Positions 34,845-48,384 of a stretch of 64,000 nt of DNA are shown here, one piece after another (positions within the stretch are counted from its first letter, which is position 1; each line of letters opens with the position of its first letter). Origin of the DNA: Ehretia macrophylla (taxonomy: Eukaryota > Streptophyta > Magnoliopsida > Boraginales > Ehretiaceae); the NCBI GenBank assembly GCA_037974665.1, contig CM075765.1, forward strand, positions 62,917,747 through 62,981,746. Direction: 5' to 3'. Under the pieces are notes generated by a model. It saw only the letters and a list, made by a program, of their open reading frames with translations, searched no databases and was not told the origin of the DNA. The position numbers and the translations under genes were made by a program.

Positions 34845-36140
34845 AGGAGTTGTTGTTTTTTTTTTTTAATTGTTTTTTCTAAGACAAGGAAGATATCGAA
34901 TTGATAATTATTTGACCTCGATATATAATTATTTATATTATTTTATTATAATTATATCATCACTTTTTTTTTTTTACTATTGATAATATTACGAGAGAAG
35001 TGTATGAATTCTTTCTGATTTCGATTTATAAGAGGTAATTTCTTCAGTTGTACTAGTATTATCCTGATGTTTATTGTTATACCATTATTTGAGAGAAGTG
35101 TATGAATTCTTTCTGATTTCGATTTATAAGAGGTAATTTCTTCAGTTGTACTAGTATTATCCTGATGTTTATTGTTATACCATCATTTACTCTGTTATAC
35201 TTTACAGACAAGGTAATAGTTTCAGGAAAAGAACCATTTAGAAAAAGAAAAAAATCATTTAAAAAAAGAATTGAGCAAGTTCAGAAGTGGGTTATGAAGG
35301 AAATAAGTAATTTGACTCGTTCACATTGATATCATAAATGTTTGATCCTCCTTCTCAAGTTCCAAATGGCAACTCTTGCATCATTACTTTTTCACTATTG
35401 ATAACATTACGAAAAATATATACCTACTTGCCTTTTTCTATTTGTACTTTTTTAAGTCGAGTCCACATAACTTTTCAAAAGGTATTCTAGAATATAATTA
35501 GTTAACCAATTTGTAAACATATTCATCTCTTCTTGTAACCGTGATTCACTTCGATTTGATAATGTTACACCTTTTATTTTATGTATAATGTATCAATGGT
35601 GTAGAACGATCGAAATTATGAAAAAAGATATGCTAACACAATTAGGATCAAATGTGATCCCACCTAAAGTGGTTTCGCCATCATAAAAACGAAGAATGAT
35701 AAACTAAAACTAAGATTTGAAGCTTAACAGATCTTGGAACTGCACTAAATTAAAAGTAACAGCAGCAAAATTAGAGCCTAAAAAATTGCAGTTCTCTACA
35801 TTCCTGATTTTATAACCTCGCCACCAGAGATTTTAACTTTTCCATAGTACAATTAGAATATCTCATCAACATGTGTCAGCAACTGTGACATACACATAAC
35901 TGAGCATTGACAGATTAGTTCCTTCATATTTGGTATCTTATATTCCCGAAAACTTTCCCCTCTCTGTGATATACTAATGATCAACATCTGTCACTTCACA
36001 CTAATTTTCCTTCACTGCAAATGCTCATCCCTGCTGCATAAATTTGGATTCATTGAGCTATTTACTTGACGGAGAACATGCTGTTTCTAAAATCTGTCTT
36101 TCTGCACTCGGGTCATTGCTTTATGATACATCAACCTAAA
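34845..36140. other. Intergenic: PSRP3 promoter and SWEETIE 3' flank
   Basis: The left part holds the PSRP3 promoter, the right part (about 35700-36140) the SWEETIE 3' untranslated region. A 98-bp perfect-looking tandem duplication lies at 34993-35188. No gene seen. Confidence 0.55.
34993..35188. repeat. Tandem duplication, period 98 bp
   Basis: GAGAGAAGTGTATGAATTCT starts at 34993 and again at 35091, and both copies continue identically through TATCCTGATGTTTATTGTTA to ACCAT. The near identity points to a very recent duplication, 150 bp upstream of the PSRP3 start codon. Confidence 0.93.
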
Positions 36141-39100
36141 TCACACGTTAGCATCCTTGACTGATTGAAGCTCAGACGAGGCTTTGATGTTGTCAGTGTC
36201 TGGGATTTCTGTATCCTTCTGCTGTTGGTGACTGTCTAATGACTCGGCATGTCCACCAGTTAATTCGATATGTTGTTGTTCAGACACAATCTGTTTATCT
36301 TCAGATGGGACTCTATTGTGCTGGTCATCAGACGAATCAGCAGATGATTCAACCTCTTTGATATCTGATGAAGACCGAGTTTTCTCTTGGCTTGAAACTG
36401 TTCCAACTATCTCACTGTTTTCACAAATTTCAGGGTATTCTTCTGCAAATTCAACTTCAGGCAGACTTTGATCATCGTTGTGGCTCGCTGCCACTTTGTC
36501 CCTCTCCTCATGGTGGGCATCAACCGGCTCTGTACTGAAATCCTGGGGTTCTTCAATCTGATTTCTGCTGGCGGTGTCTTCTGTTCTTTCCCCTTCACAA
36601 GAATTTTGATCTGCAATACTGCATCCTTCAATTTTGGTCTGAGGTGGAGAACTAGAGTGTCCTTCGTTGTCATTCTTTGTACCATGGTCGTCTAAAACGG
36701 TGGGGCTTTCAACCATATTAAATTCTTCTCCAGGCATTTCTGAAGTTGGACCAGATTCATTTGTAGAGGCAGGAAAAGATTGAAAGTTATCCCAATCATC
36801 TTCTTCCTCCTCTTCACTAACATCACTGGAGTCTTTTGCGGGTGCTGATGGAAGGGAATCCTTCTCTTCATTAATATCACTGGACTCTTCTGTGGGTGAT
36901 GGAGGGGAATCCTTCTCCCTGGCTTTTTCCGTTTGTGCCGGTAACTTTATAGCTAAGGGCATTCCAGCGGGTTTTACATGTGCCGGATTTTGATCTTGCG
37001 TCACAGATGCCCGAATTATGTCCTGGAAGTAAGAGATTAATATAATGTTACAGAGGAGTTGAGGTCTACTGTTACAACGTTCACCAATATAGACATAGAC
37101 AAAAACCTCTATCCTGTTATGTATGCCGACACACACACACACACTGGAGATTGGCATGCATGATATGTATGACGCTCAAGGATATCAGCACAAAGAGCAT
37201 ATTTAGACTAAAAATTTACCCGTTCATAGTTAAAGAAGATGCTAAAATGGCATGCAAAAAACACCCCAGAATTCACGGATCAGGAGCATGTAAAATAATG
37301 GAGTAACGTAAACACAGAACTTTAGCATCTATATATGGTAACAAAGCAACTTCTCAAAGTGAATAGAAGTTTATAAATGTTGCCATAAAGAGGTCTGCAG
37401 GGGACCAGAAAATTGAATAAAATAGGACGTATAAAGCACCTGAAGTTGCTGCCTTCGTGTGATAGGCATCATTACAAGCACATCCTTAAAGTAAAATGCT
37501 GAGGAAGGAATTTGAGCAAGTTGTGAAACAACTTTTATGGCTGTGCTTTTTAAATCATTAAGATCCTGCATTTAACATGGACATTATTAGGTATGAGTAA
37601 AAGATAAATGAAACCAGTCTCGTATTAATTGATGACCTGGCATTACCTGAGAGACATGATCTGCAGATGTTGAAAAGACCATGACAACAACTTCCAAAAT
37701 CAGACTTATGAGACCCTTCTGACTCTCGCTATCTTTTGGGAGTGTTTGCAGAAGCATCAAAATTTTTAAACACTCCCCAGTTATAGCCACGGCTTCCCTG
37801 TTGATGGATTTCTGTCATCAAGAACATAATAAGACTCCTATTTGGTGCCAAAAAGAAAGATGCTTAAATGAGCAAGTCCCGATGGTGAAATTACTTGCAA
37901 AAACTTCTGGATTCTCAGAGAAATGTCTCCAGTGAGCTCCCCAACAAAGAATATTAGGAAAGAGTTAGAATCTGCGCCGATCCCTTTTTGCAGCACGCCT
38001 TTTATTACTTGCAATCCAATTGCTAGGACCTGCACATTAAATTTAATTTTCATAGATGGCAGGCAATGGCAATCAATGCGGCAATCATTAAAATTGTTAT
38101 ACCTGTGTGTCATCATCAGTAAGAAAAGCCCTAGTGCACTGAATGGTATGGTTCAACAATGAGAACAAAATTGAATTCCTTTCTTCATTCTTCATGGCAC
38201 AGTCGAGATCAAAAGATAGCTTAGCAAGTGAATAACTCTGCTCAAGAGAGAAAGCAAGCTTCATCTGCAGCAGTTTACATGACTTGGACTTCTTATTCTC
38301 AATTTCATGAATACTCCTAATGCAGTGCTTGATTATAGTAGTAATTGCAGTGAGACTGGCACTGCAAATTGTAGTCAAGTTGAAGATGCCATCATCCTCA
38401 AGTTCGGATTTATCTGTAATAAAAAAATACACCAGCCACATCACCAAATAATCTTATTCTAGACGAGCTTAAAATCAGCACTGAACACATTAAATTTTAA
38501 GTAAAGCAATCACTACAGCTATGAAAATAATCAATTTAATTCTCACTTGGACCCAATATCAAATTTACTTCTTTGTCTCCCTCAACTGAGAAACAGGATC
38601 ATTTGGATTATTCTTGGATTTTGTATACAAATAATAGCAAATGCACAATGGTGAAACAAATAGGCGGCAACAGAGAAACAATAGATTTTGACAGTGACGA
38701 TAATTCCTTACGAATTCTACAAATATGACGATATTAAAATTGTCATGTAATTTCACGGGAAATCCAGTTCCTCTGATCTAAAGTAGCCAGATGAAAAGAA
38801 AAGGTCAGGGAGATAGCAACATGGGCATTACTAAACATCCTTACCACTTGATCAAGCAGGGAAGGAAGAAAAAAGACACAATAATTTTCTGAGTATTGTC
38901 CAGGCGCTCACCATTAATAAGTCCTCTTAATATAGAGTTGATAGACTGGATAAAGGCATTAGCTCTCAAAAGACCTAACTCGGTGGGTGCTCCTCCAAAG
39001 CACTTGTAACCAATCAACAGAAACCCCAGCAGTGATTTTAACTGCATCTAGATTAAGATAAATTTGTATCGTCAATGAGAGGATGGTATAAAGATTCTAG

Positions 39101-42100
39101 ATAGTCAACATGATTCCCATCCACAGACACTATCTCAAGCAACAATATAAACAGGAGTGCTATCTGCCAAGTATACATCATTGTCTTATATAACCCACCT
39201 TAGGTTCACAACGTTGCAGAAGCTTTGTAGCCGAAGTAAGTGTCAAAGAAGATATATCCTCCCAGTTTGAATAGTAATCAGATATCGCATCGTTTCTGGA
39301 GACAAAACAGAAAGAGATGACTATTGCTTCAGAATAAAATTAACCAAAGAATTAATTATTCAGAAAGACATACCTTAGATGGAATTTGAAAATAAATGCG
39401 GAACAAAGTTCTGACGCCAAAGATGAAAAGTTTTCTGTTTCCAAGAAATCCTTGGGGCAATTTTGCACAATCTGCTAAGCCGATATATAGATATGAGAAA
39501 CTTCTGAAGCACATGTTTATATTTTAGACTTCACAGACGTCAATGTCAAACATACTATTAGGATCCATGTATCATGTTTTAGGTCACGCATGGAACATTT
39601 ATTAAATGAAAAACTACAGGACATCTACATTGAGATGGACAGTTAACATAAGAGCGACAATATAACAGGGAAAGGAAGGACAAGTAGTGCAGCATAAAGC
39701 AACTTGATACCAGGAGATAAGGTTTTGAGTGGAAAAAATTGAATCTCCATCTCATGTTCAGTGTAACCAGGTGGACGACATTCTTAATTTGTACTTTTAC
39801 TTTTGGCTTCATGAAGCCTGTAGTAAGACAAGTGTTATAATTACCTCTGATAACACAGATACTGCTAGACTATCCCATGTATCTTCAGCAAAAATGGTAT
39901 ACGAGATGACCTGAATACATTTGAAATAGAATGGATTAGTTAGACAATGCTAACCGCCAGATAAGGGCAATCCTATTTCAGGCAAATAATCATATCTGCA
40001 GGTGCAAGTTAGAACATTCATAAGATGCGTACCGAAAATCACACTCAAAACCACAAAAATACGATGAGTTCAAAAGCAGAACACATGTCCAGAAACTTTG
40101 AGATGCAAATGATACCTGGAGTAATTCTCTACAGATGTCCATAGTGGCAAATCCTGCGCTGAAGAATCTTTCTGCACAGAGAGAGTGCAACACAGGGAAA
40201 ACAATTCCATATGGCTTCAAGGATAAAGAATTTGTGTCTACCACAGGAAAGTCGCCACCCAATTTAGATTTGACATGACCCATTGATATCGAGTCTGGTC
40301 CAAGAGTATCATCTTGCCCTTGAAACAGAGCAAGAAGAGAGAAACCATAAAGAAATCGAAAGTCTTCTGCTTTGAACTCCACCATGCTGTATCCAGAAGT
40401 GAAGGTATTCCTTGATCTGTTTTCGGTTGCCAAAGATCCATTCGAATCAAAATTCACTGGAAATGCATCCAGGGTTAAGGCTTGCAGGAGAAATGGCCAT
40501 GCTTCTTCTAAACATGGCTTCAACATTGTTGAGACTAATGATGATTGGATTCCATCAAGAAACGGTCTCCACTGGATGTAACAAACAATACACGTGCCAC
40601 AAATTAGCAACCATCAGCTACTTGTCAACCTGCTGCTTACAATTTCTCTTGAGATCAAAGATTGTAGCCACAGAAATAACAAGAAGGAAAAGTGACCTCA
40701 CATTTTTAGGATGTGAATGGAAGCAGATATGACAATAGTCCTCCAATACCGAGAGCCAGTATTTTCCCAAAATGCGCGAACTTTTTGAGAATAGAGGCAA
40801 CAGTGCTTGATATTCCTCACGAATGTCGTCAAGTTGTCTCTTCAAGAATGTGTACGTGTAGCATTTGAGAGATGCATGGGCAGTCAGGAGTCTTACCTTG
40901 ATCTAGTAAGAGAGAACATAATGAAGAATAAGCAACTTTATAGATGCCACAAACAATGTGTTTCAGTTATTTAATGTTGCTTCACTTCACAACGAGACAG
41001 ACAATAATACCAACAAGTGTAACAAAGAGAAACAGATAATGTGGCAAACAGACAACTAACCTTGCATGAGACCCATTCCGCAAATGAAGGATAGTAGAGG
41101 TCATTGAAGTCATCAAGTGGACGTGAAATCAATGAAAATATTCGCTTGATCGCAACTTGGTCTTGGCTAATAACTCCGCTTGTCAAGATCTGAAAATTCC
41201 ACATGCCAACCCATCTGCATTAATGCAACTGTTTACTCTAAAATACTTAAAATAGAGGATTGGATTGTATTCTAAACCTTGGTAGCTAGCTGCAAGCCGG
41301 CTTCCAATAGAATAGGGCCAGATGATTGATCCAATGCCGTCCGAACTGCAGACACCAGTTGGGCCTGAAATGCATTGGGACAAAAACAACAAATAAAAGT
41401 AAAGCAAATGGATCACAAGCTTTTTGAACCTTAAGCTCATATGATTCATTTTAATTACGATAATGTCATCAATTACAAGTCAGATTGTTTTTTGGTGGAC
41501 ATGAGTGCATATGCAATAATATTCATTGGGAAGACTTAAAAGAGCTCTGTTTTTTCCTTCTTTAATCCGCATGTTAAGAGTCCTCAACTTACTCTGGAGT
41601 AAAGATGTTAGGAACGGTATTATTGCACGTGTAATATACTTCAAATAGGAAATGATTCTTATCAAATTAAATTTTCATCTTGAATTTAAGGTTAAACTTT
41701 ACCAAAAAATTAAGGGCAGAAAAATATGGCTACAGTAAAACTTAAGGAATAAACTTTGTACAGCAGAAGAAATAATAGTGAATATATCAACAAACCTGAT
41801 ATTGTTCCAGCAGGATGTGTCCAGGAAGTTCGGGATCTGGGATCGTTCCAAACTGAACTCAGAAAGCAGGATACCAAAAGTTATTAGATCAGAGCTAGAA
41901 ATATATAATAAAAATAGTGGTGACTTCATTGGAAAGAGCTTGGGGACAGTAACAGAACAGGATAAAGATGCTTTGAACAAAACTGGAGGAATACTGTCAA
42001 TATCAATCCTTAGATGTCTTGACCAAACCATCTGACTGTGTTTTATCCCAAGTCGCTAACTTCTTTTCCTCTATGGGACTGTGAGACATAACTATTAACA

Positions 42101-45100
42101 CCCAACACAGCCACAACAAACCACCCCCCCCCCCCCCCCCCCCCCCCCCGGCGAGCCCAAAAAAAGAAAAGAAAAGAGAAAAACCCAGCAACACCTATCA
42201 TTTTACAGGCACTCATTACCCATTTATTAGAACAGTTAAAAAAAACTGGATAAACGATGTTAATTTTTTTTTTTTTTTTAAAAAAAAAGATTAAAAAGTT
42301 GATGCAATAATAAGAACAATAGTGTTCCGGCGGATAATCAATGAATTAGAAAGTCTCCAGAGCTGAATAATTTACCCTGTCCACAATAGTACTTAAGAGT
42401 GCCACACCAATAGGCCGCATGTTCTCAAACTGAATGGTGCTTATCTATAAGGAAAAATGTAGAGACAAGAATTAGGTAATTTATGGATTGAAACCAATTC
42501 TGGAAATCAGGTTATAATTTTAATGTGCTCAGCACCTGATAAGCAAGTGAGATGAGCTCTTGCAACTTAACAACAAGCCAATCTTTGGAGCCCGCTTTAT
42601 TAGCTGCCTGTCCCCTAGCAATTGAGAGATCAAAATGAGCAGGATTGCTTCCAACAGCTCCTGGCAGATGACTCAAGCACCTAAATCCAAACAGATGCTT
42701 GGTTGAGATGCAGTATTTAGACAATGTGGCACCACTTATGAAATAATTCCGACTTTAATAAGGTTGAAGATGATCCTTCATTACTGTTCTTTAGTCGCAA
42801 GTGCAAGTGTTATCATTTCAAATGGTACAGCAATCTTACTGCATTTGGCAAATGCAATTTTTCTTCTTTTTTTTTTTTTTTGGCTCTTTTTAAATCTCCT
42901 CTAATTATAATTACTTGCCCATTGCAAAGATATTTCACCAGTCAACACATTACATGGTTATGCCTTTGCATACCTAATATGCTAGAGCAGCGTGACTCTT
43001 ATTACGTGAATTAATACAGAAATTACATGGTTGCTAGGTAGGATGAATAGCCAGATTAAAAAGTTTTTACTCTGGAAAAGGCAGCCATTTCTACCACTGC
43101 AATTATAATTAGAAACTGACAAGCTTCACTTGCATTTATCCTTTTATAATTGTGCCTTAAGTAGAAAATGCAGAGAGAGAGAGAGAGAGGGAACAGAAGT
43201 ATAAAAAGTCAACAATGGAGTAAGTAGCATAAGATACAAGGAAATGATATGCAGGAATATTCAGACACAGCAAGCACCCAAAAGAGGAAAAAAATAGGAT
43301 AGAAGAGAAAGTACCAAGCATACATAAGCAAGAGAAAGCACAGAAACAGGACAGAAAGTAGAAAGCATCCACGTCAATGATAAAAGTAAGTTAATTTGCA
43401 AGGATAAGAAGGTAAAACAAATCTACATACTCGGCAGCAAAAACTCTTGTCCGATATCTGAGGTGCTTATCTCTTGTAGCCTTCAGGCTACTAGTATAAT
43501 TAAGAGTGCGACCTCGAACAGTTGCACTTTTTGAGCGAGAAACCATGTTTTCATCATCATCCCCAAAATTCAATCTTGTCTCACCACCCACAACAGTTGA
43601 AGGATCATTCTCCAAGTTACTGTTAGCGCTGGAATCCCTTCTTGATGATGTAGCAAGAATCTATACATAGGTTCCCACAGTTATTTTCAAAATAGAACTT
43701 TGAACAAAGTGTCCTATAGAATGAAGGTTGCTGTTAACTAAGATCATTAGTAACAAACTGCAGAGAATCACTGGCTAATGTGTATAGTGAAAACTACAAC
43801 CACATTAATGCAAAGTTGTCACATCGTCCAGAGTACAAATACAATCTTCTACTAACTGACAACCTGGGACATCCGACCTTATCTCAGATGCAAAGCACCT
43901 ACACTAAAGGCTGTGGGTACGGGGTACCGATTCTCATCAATTTTACAGTCCATTAATGAAAAAAAATTAAAATAGATCCACCTAATTTATATTTTTCAAC
44001 ATTTTCTTCCTTCATGAGTAGGGATGAACAGAAAGTGTAGAGAAAACTTATGCTCCAATAAATTATAGGTGGAAAAAGTTCATATAGCAAATCTGAATGT
44101 ACACACATACTTTCACGAAAGTTGGAATTATGGATATGTATGTGCTCAAAATATGGAAATTGGGTAATATCTACATTATTTTAGTTGTCTCTGTATTCTT
44201 CTCATATCACCAAATTGGTGACTTTTCTTCAGTCACAACACCACCAAAGTTCCTCTGTTCAACATAAGAAGGTAACTGTATACACAATCAGCACTCTGAA
44301 TAAGGAAGTATAGTTTACAGCCCTTTTTCCAGTTTCATTACTTTCGATTTGTTTGGCATACGGAGTTATGGAGGAACAGTTATACAACATTAGGGACACT
44401 AAGCGCTCCCTGCTTAGACATTTACTCACATCTAGTCATATCTAAATTGGCCGCCCAAACTCAACCCATAATGTAAAGCAAGAGGGTATTTGAGCAAAAG
44501 AGAGTGGATATAGAGTTAAGACTGTTCGCCCCTCTTATACAGAAGGTTAATCCTATTTTGATTCATTAAGCGGAAGTGCTAGATTGCAAGAAATTCTAAC
44601 CATGTAAGAGATAAAAGAACTTACCATCTCACGACATATTGATAACCAATGAGATGGGCATGATGGACATGATGCATATAGCAATCGCATAATTGTTGTA
44701 CGCGCCAAACCACCAATTCTGCAAAATTAAAATTACTTCGAAATAAAGCATGCATACATATAACTAGATCCAAGCATGTAAACTATTCAATTTTTGGGCA
44801 TGACAAAAGAAACAAAAAGCTCAAGTATAAAAGTAGTCAGGAACATGATGAATGCCCTCTAGACCCACCGGATAACATCATCACAAGGTGCAAACAAGCA
44901 TGAACATCTAAAACAAGATATTAGGCAGGCCCTCATTTATTTGAAGGAAAACCATTTCCACACTTAAGAGTTCACTGAAAGATATTAATGGTCCAATATG
45001 GCAAAGCAAAGTCCAAGTAGAGAATGCATACTCATTTTCAACTCCATTAGAGGCAAAGATCCGAAAACCACGTAATGCAGGAGTGCTATTCCTCTGACAA

Positions 45101-48100
45101 AGGTGACTTGAAGAGAGTAACATATGAGGCACTATTTGTTTATCCTGATCTGAGATTATTATGAAGAGACTTATCATTGATAACTAAGAAATATCAGAAA
45201 AGGATATCATCACCAAATACTAATCGTGATCTTCGGCTTCAGTCTTGTAGCATTCACTCTAATTGGTTTTTAGAATCTGTGTTTTTCCATACTAGTGACA
45301 TCATGTCAGTGCTGCACATATCATTGCTTGGGTTGCTTACAGAAATATCATGCTGAACTCAACAATGAACATTGCCATGTCGGTCGTATAAGAACAGTAC
45401 AAGATGTATACAAGCTCATCCTAATTACTTGAACTGTCTTCAGCACCAGAGACCAATAGCAACAGCGTGACATTAGATAAAAAGACCATAGATGGCAATT
45501 GAAACCTAAGCCTGTAGATCTTCTGTTATAGTGCAGTTCGACCATAGCTGCTATAGAAACAGGCCAATTAGCTCTGATTAACTGAAGCTCAATGGGTACA
45601 TGTTAAGGCAGTTACTTAATTCTTTGTGTTCAATAAATGATTTACAATGAAAATCTTCAAGAAATTAGAGAAGAAGATTGCTTTGCACGCATCAGTTTGT
45701 ATATTAATCACATGTTTCACTCAGTAAACTAAGGAGGCATATTCATGATTTATATATACGATAAACTCTTTTGTTTTCTTAGCGAGTAATCTAAATTACA
45801 TAATAGAAGAACTATGCTTTCAATATTTATTTTTCTTAGAACGTACTCTGTTGAATACCTTTCCAGATTTCTGGAGTCATCTAGCCAGATAGTGGTTGTC
45901 AGCGGAACTACCTACAACTAGTGGCAGCTCTTTCCTACCCTTTCCTACCCAATGGCAGTCAAATGATTCGCCCTACCTGACTTTAAACTTGTTGTCCAAG
46001 TGTTTAAACATGCAGTAGCCAGTTTAGGCCACTAAACAGCCATATGTGAGGTCTCCAATGAGCAAAGACCTCAGTAGAGAGAGGCTACAGAAGAAATGCT
46101 GCCACAGATGGAAACACTGAGAAGATAACCATGATATTCCAGATTCTTTTCTAATTCCCTCTGCAAGACCTAGAGACTTGTTTCTTTAAAGGCCAAGTAC
46201 CAAATAACAGTCCTCCCAAAACGCTTATCTACGTATCACATTTTCCTCCCTTAAAGCCATGATTTCCTTTTCATAGCAGACAGAAAAGAACCACCACACA
46301 CCATTTGAATCCTGTGTAGGCTCCCAAGTACCTATAAGACTCGCTTCAGTACCAGGTCTTCCTATCCAAGTCCAGACTATCAAGCCAAGCAACATCACAA
46401 AGCAAGCTCGGACCATTTATCCCAAATTGCCACATTCCAATAAGTAGTAGTCTAGCCAAGCCTGTGGCACGAAACTCTCCTCTAATTTGATCAGGGATGT
46501 AATGCTATACAGCTATAGTCAGTTTCCCTCACAGCATCACTTTAAAGCCGAGAAGGAAACCCAGAAAGGACAACATAACCCATATATTCTAATTCAAGTA
46601 ACCTATAATTTCTAACTCAAACCTCCTACATCTGGAATCTAATGATTGATAAAGTAACAAACCACCTCAGTGTCAGTATTTATCATGCAAAAGATAGGAA
46701 GTTCAAATAAGCACAAATAAGATCCGTCTCCCATGGCCACAAAAGTTAGTTAAGTAAATTCATACGGAGAAAGATAAATTAACTTACTCAGTGTCTGTTT
46801 CCTCATCCAGCATAAGGAACAAGTTCTCTTCTATTTGTTCATCAATAATGGAAACCTGTAGACAAGATAATTAGCTCTATATTCCAACGAAGTTGAGCAT
46901 CATGTGTACATAGATTTTGAAGATTAAATGATAGAACTGAATGGATTTACTCCAATAGTTTTCTTTTTTTCCTTCCCCCTCTTTTGCCATATGACAATTA
47001 TTAATTTATGCTTCTGAATTCACATGTTTGAGTATCATGCGTATGCTGATTAACTATTTGTATTGGTGTTAACAAAATATTACTATCCTAAAAAATTGAA
47101 ATGAGAAAAGAAGGTAATCATGTTGATTACTTATCAGAAAAAGGAAATCAGAGAAGAAACGGAAAAGGAAAGTGTGATTTGTCCAATGGAATGAAAAATG
47201 CCAGGCCTGCAACAAGGTTGAGGGATTGGAGCAAAGCTTGTTATGCATCTGGTGTTGACATTATGTCCATAAGCTTAGTATTTAACGGGTAGATGTCCGG
47301 ATCACATTCCATTAGAAGTTTGACAGAACAAAGTCACAAGTAATGAAACAAGATATTAATAAGAAGTAGTAAATTCCCATATACTAAACAGCAAAGAGTG
47401 CATAAAATATAATAATGCAAAAAGAATTTAATGAACATATTAGAATTGCACTATTCAAATGGTTGCCTCAAAAGTGCACAGCTCCAGATGTGAAAATTTT
47501 ATATAAGGGGTGACAAAGAGGAAACCTAAGCCACTTACTGGATCCTTTTCTATAAGATGCCGTAGAGTAGACAGAGCTAGATGCCGCAGTGTTGGCTGTC
47601 GCAAATGAAATAGATCTGTTTTAGAGCCGGAGTTTTCTAACCAAACAACAACATGAAGAGAAGGATACTCCACCTGTCTTGAAGATAAAGTTGGAAGAAG
47701 ACTTTGCACATGGGAATGCACACTAACAGCTTGAGGTGCAAAAAGAACAAGTTGCTGCGTGAATCGGACACTCCTGTATTAAAAACAAAATTTAAAAATG
47801 GTTAACGGCCACCCACTTTTCTTACATATAAATTTTTTAATAAAGGTAAAATTCAGCGACACAATCAATAAGCAAGTAATACAGGCAACAAAAGCAGAAG
47901 ATCAGAAATTGGAAAGAAACACATGGTTTATTTCTTCCTATTCAAAGAAAGCAGAAATAGTATATGAATAGTGAGTTGGGACTTGGGCGTACTCAAGAAG
48001 TGTTGCGGTCTCTTGCCTGGAGCTAATCTCTGCAACGACAGACTAAAAACGGGAACACCCAAAATCAGTAAACCAGACAACAAATTGTGAAATTAAAAGG

Positions 48101-48384
48101 AGACAAATGAAGTTGGCCAGCAGATATGCATATTTATAGTCCCACATGCATCTCTAAAATCTATTTAAGAAGATCTTCAATGAATAAGGCACTCCAAATG
48201 TGAACTCCCAAGCTTAGAATTGAAAAAGAGAAACCTTGCAGCGTGAGAAGAAAATGCTTCCAGGGGCAAGTTCAGGACCAAGAACAGCAACAATAGCATT
48301 TATCAGACGACCCACCCCCTGCTGCAGGTCAACCAAACCATTCTCTTGGGACAAAAGTATATCCATGGAAAGGCCGAGTGTTGC
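36141..48384 (-). CDS. SWEETIE: SWEETIE exons, second block (22 exons after the copia-bearing intron)
   Basis: In transcript order: 48235-48384, 47993-48042, 47539-47773, 46788-46855, 44625-44718, 43431-43660, 42536-42680, 42376-42444, 41796-41852, 41278-41364, 41061-41189, 40702-40902, 40116-40571, 39845-39910, 39374-39471, 39199-39295, 38912-39047, 38103-38413, 37895-38029, 37647-37811, 37440-37565, 36141-37022. The 882-nt terminal exon begins DIIRASVTQD, carries an acidic patch followed by DDWDNFQSF (about 36765-36815), and ends KDANV before the stop at 36141. Exon 47539-47773 contains a 78-nt in-frame segment that may be spliced out. Confidence 0.9.

Noticed and set aside
44719-46787. Possible missed exons in the 2.1-kb SWEETIE intron
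   Set aside because: The flanking exons join in phase and form continuous family sequence (DEETDTE to IGGLARTT); none of the open frames inside resembles the family.
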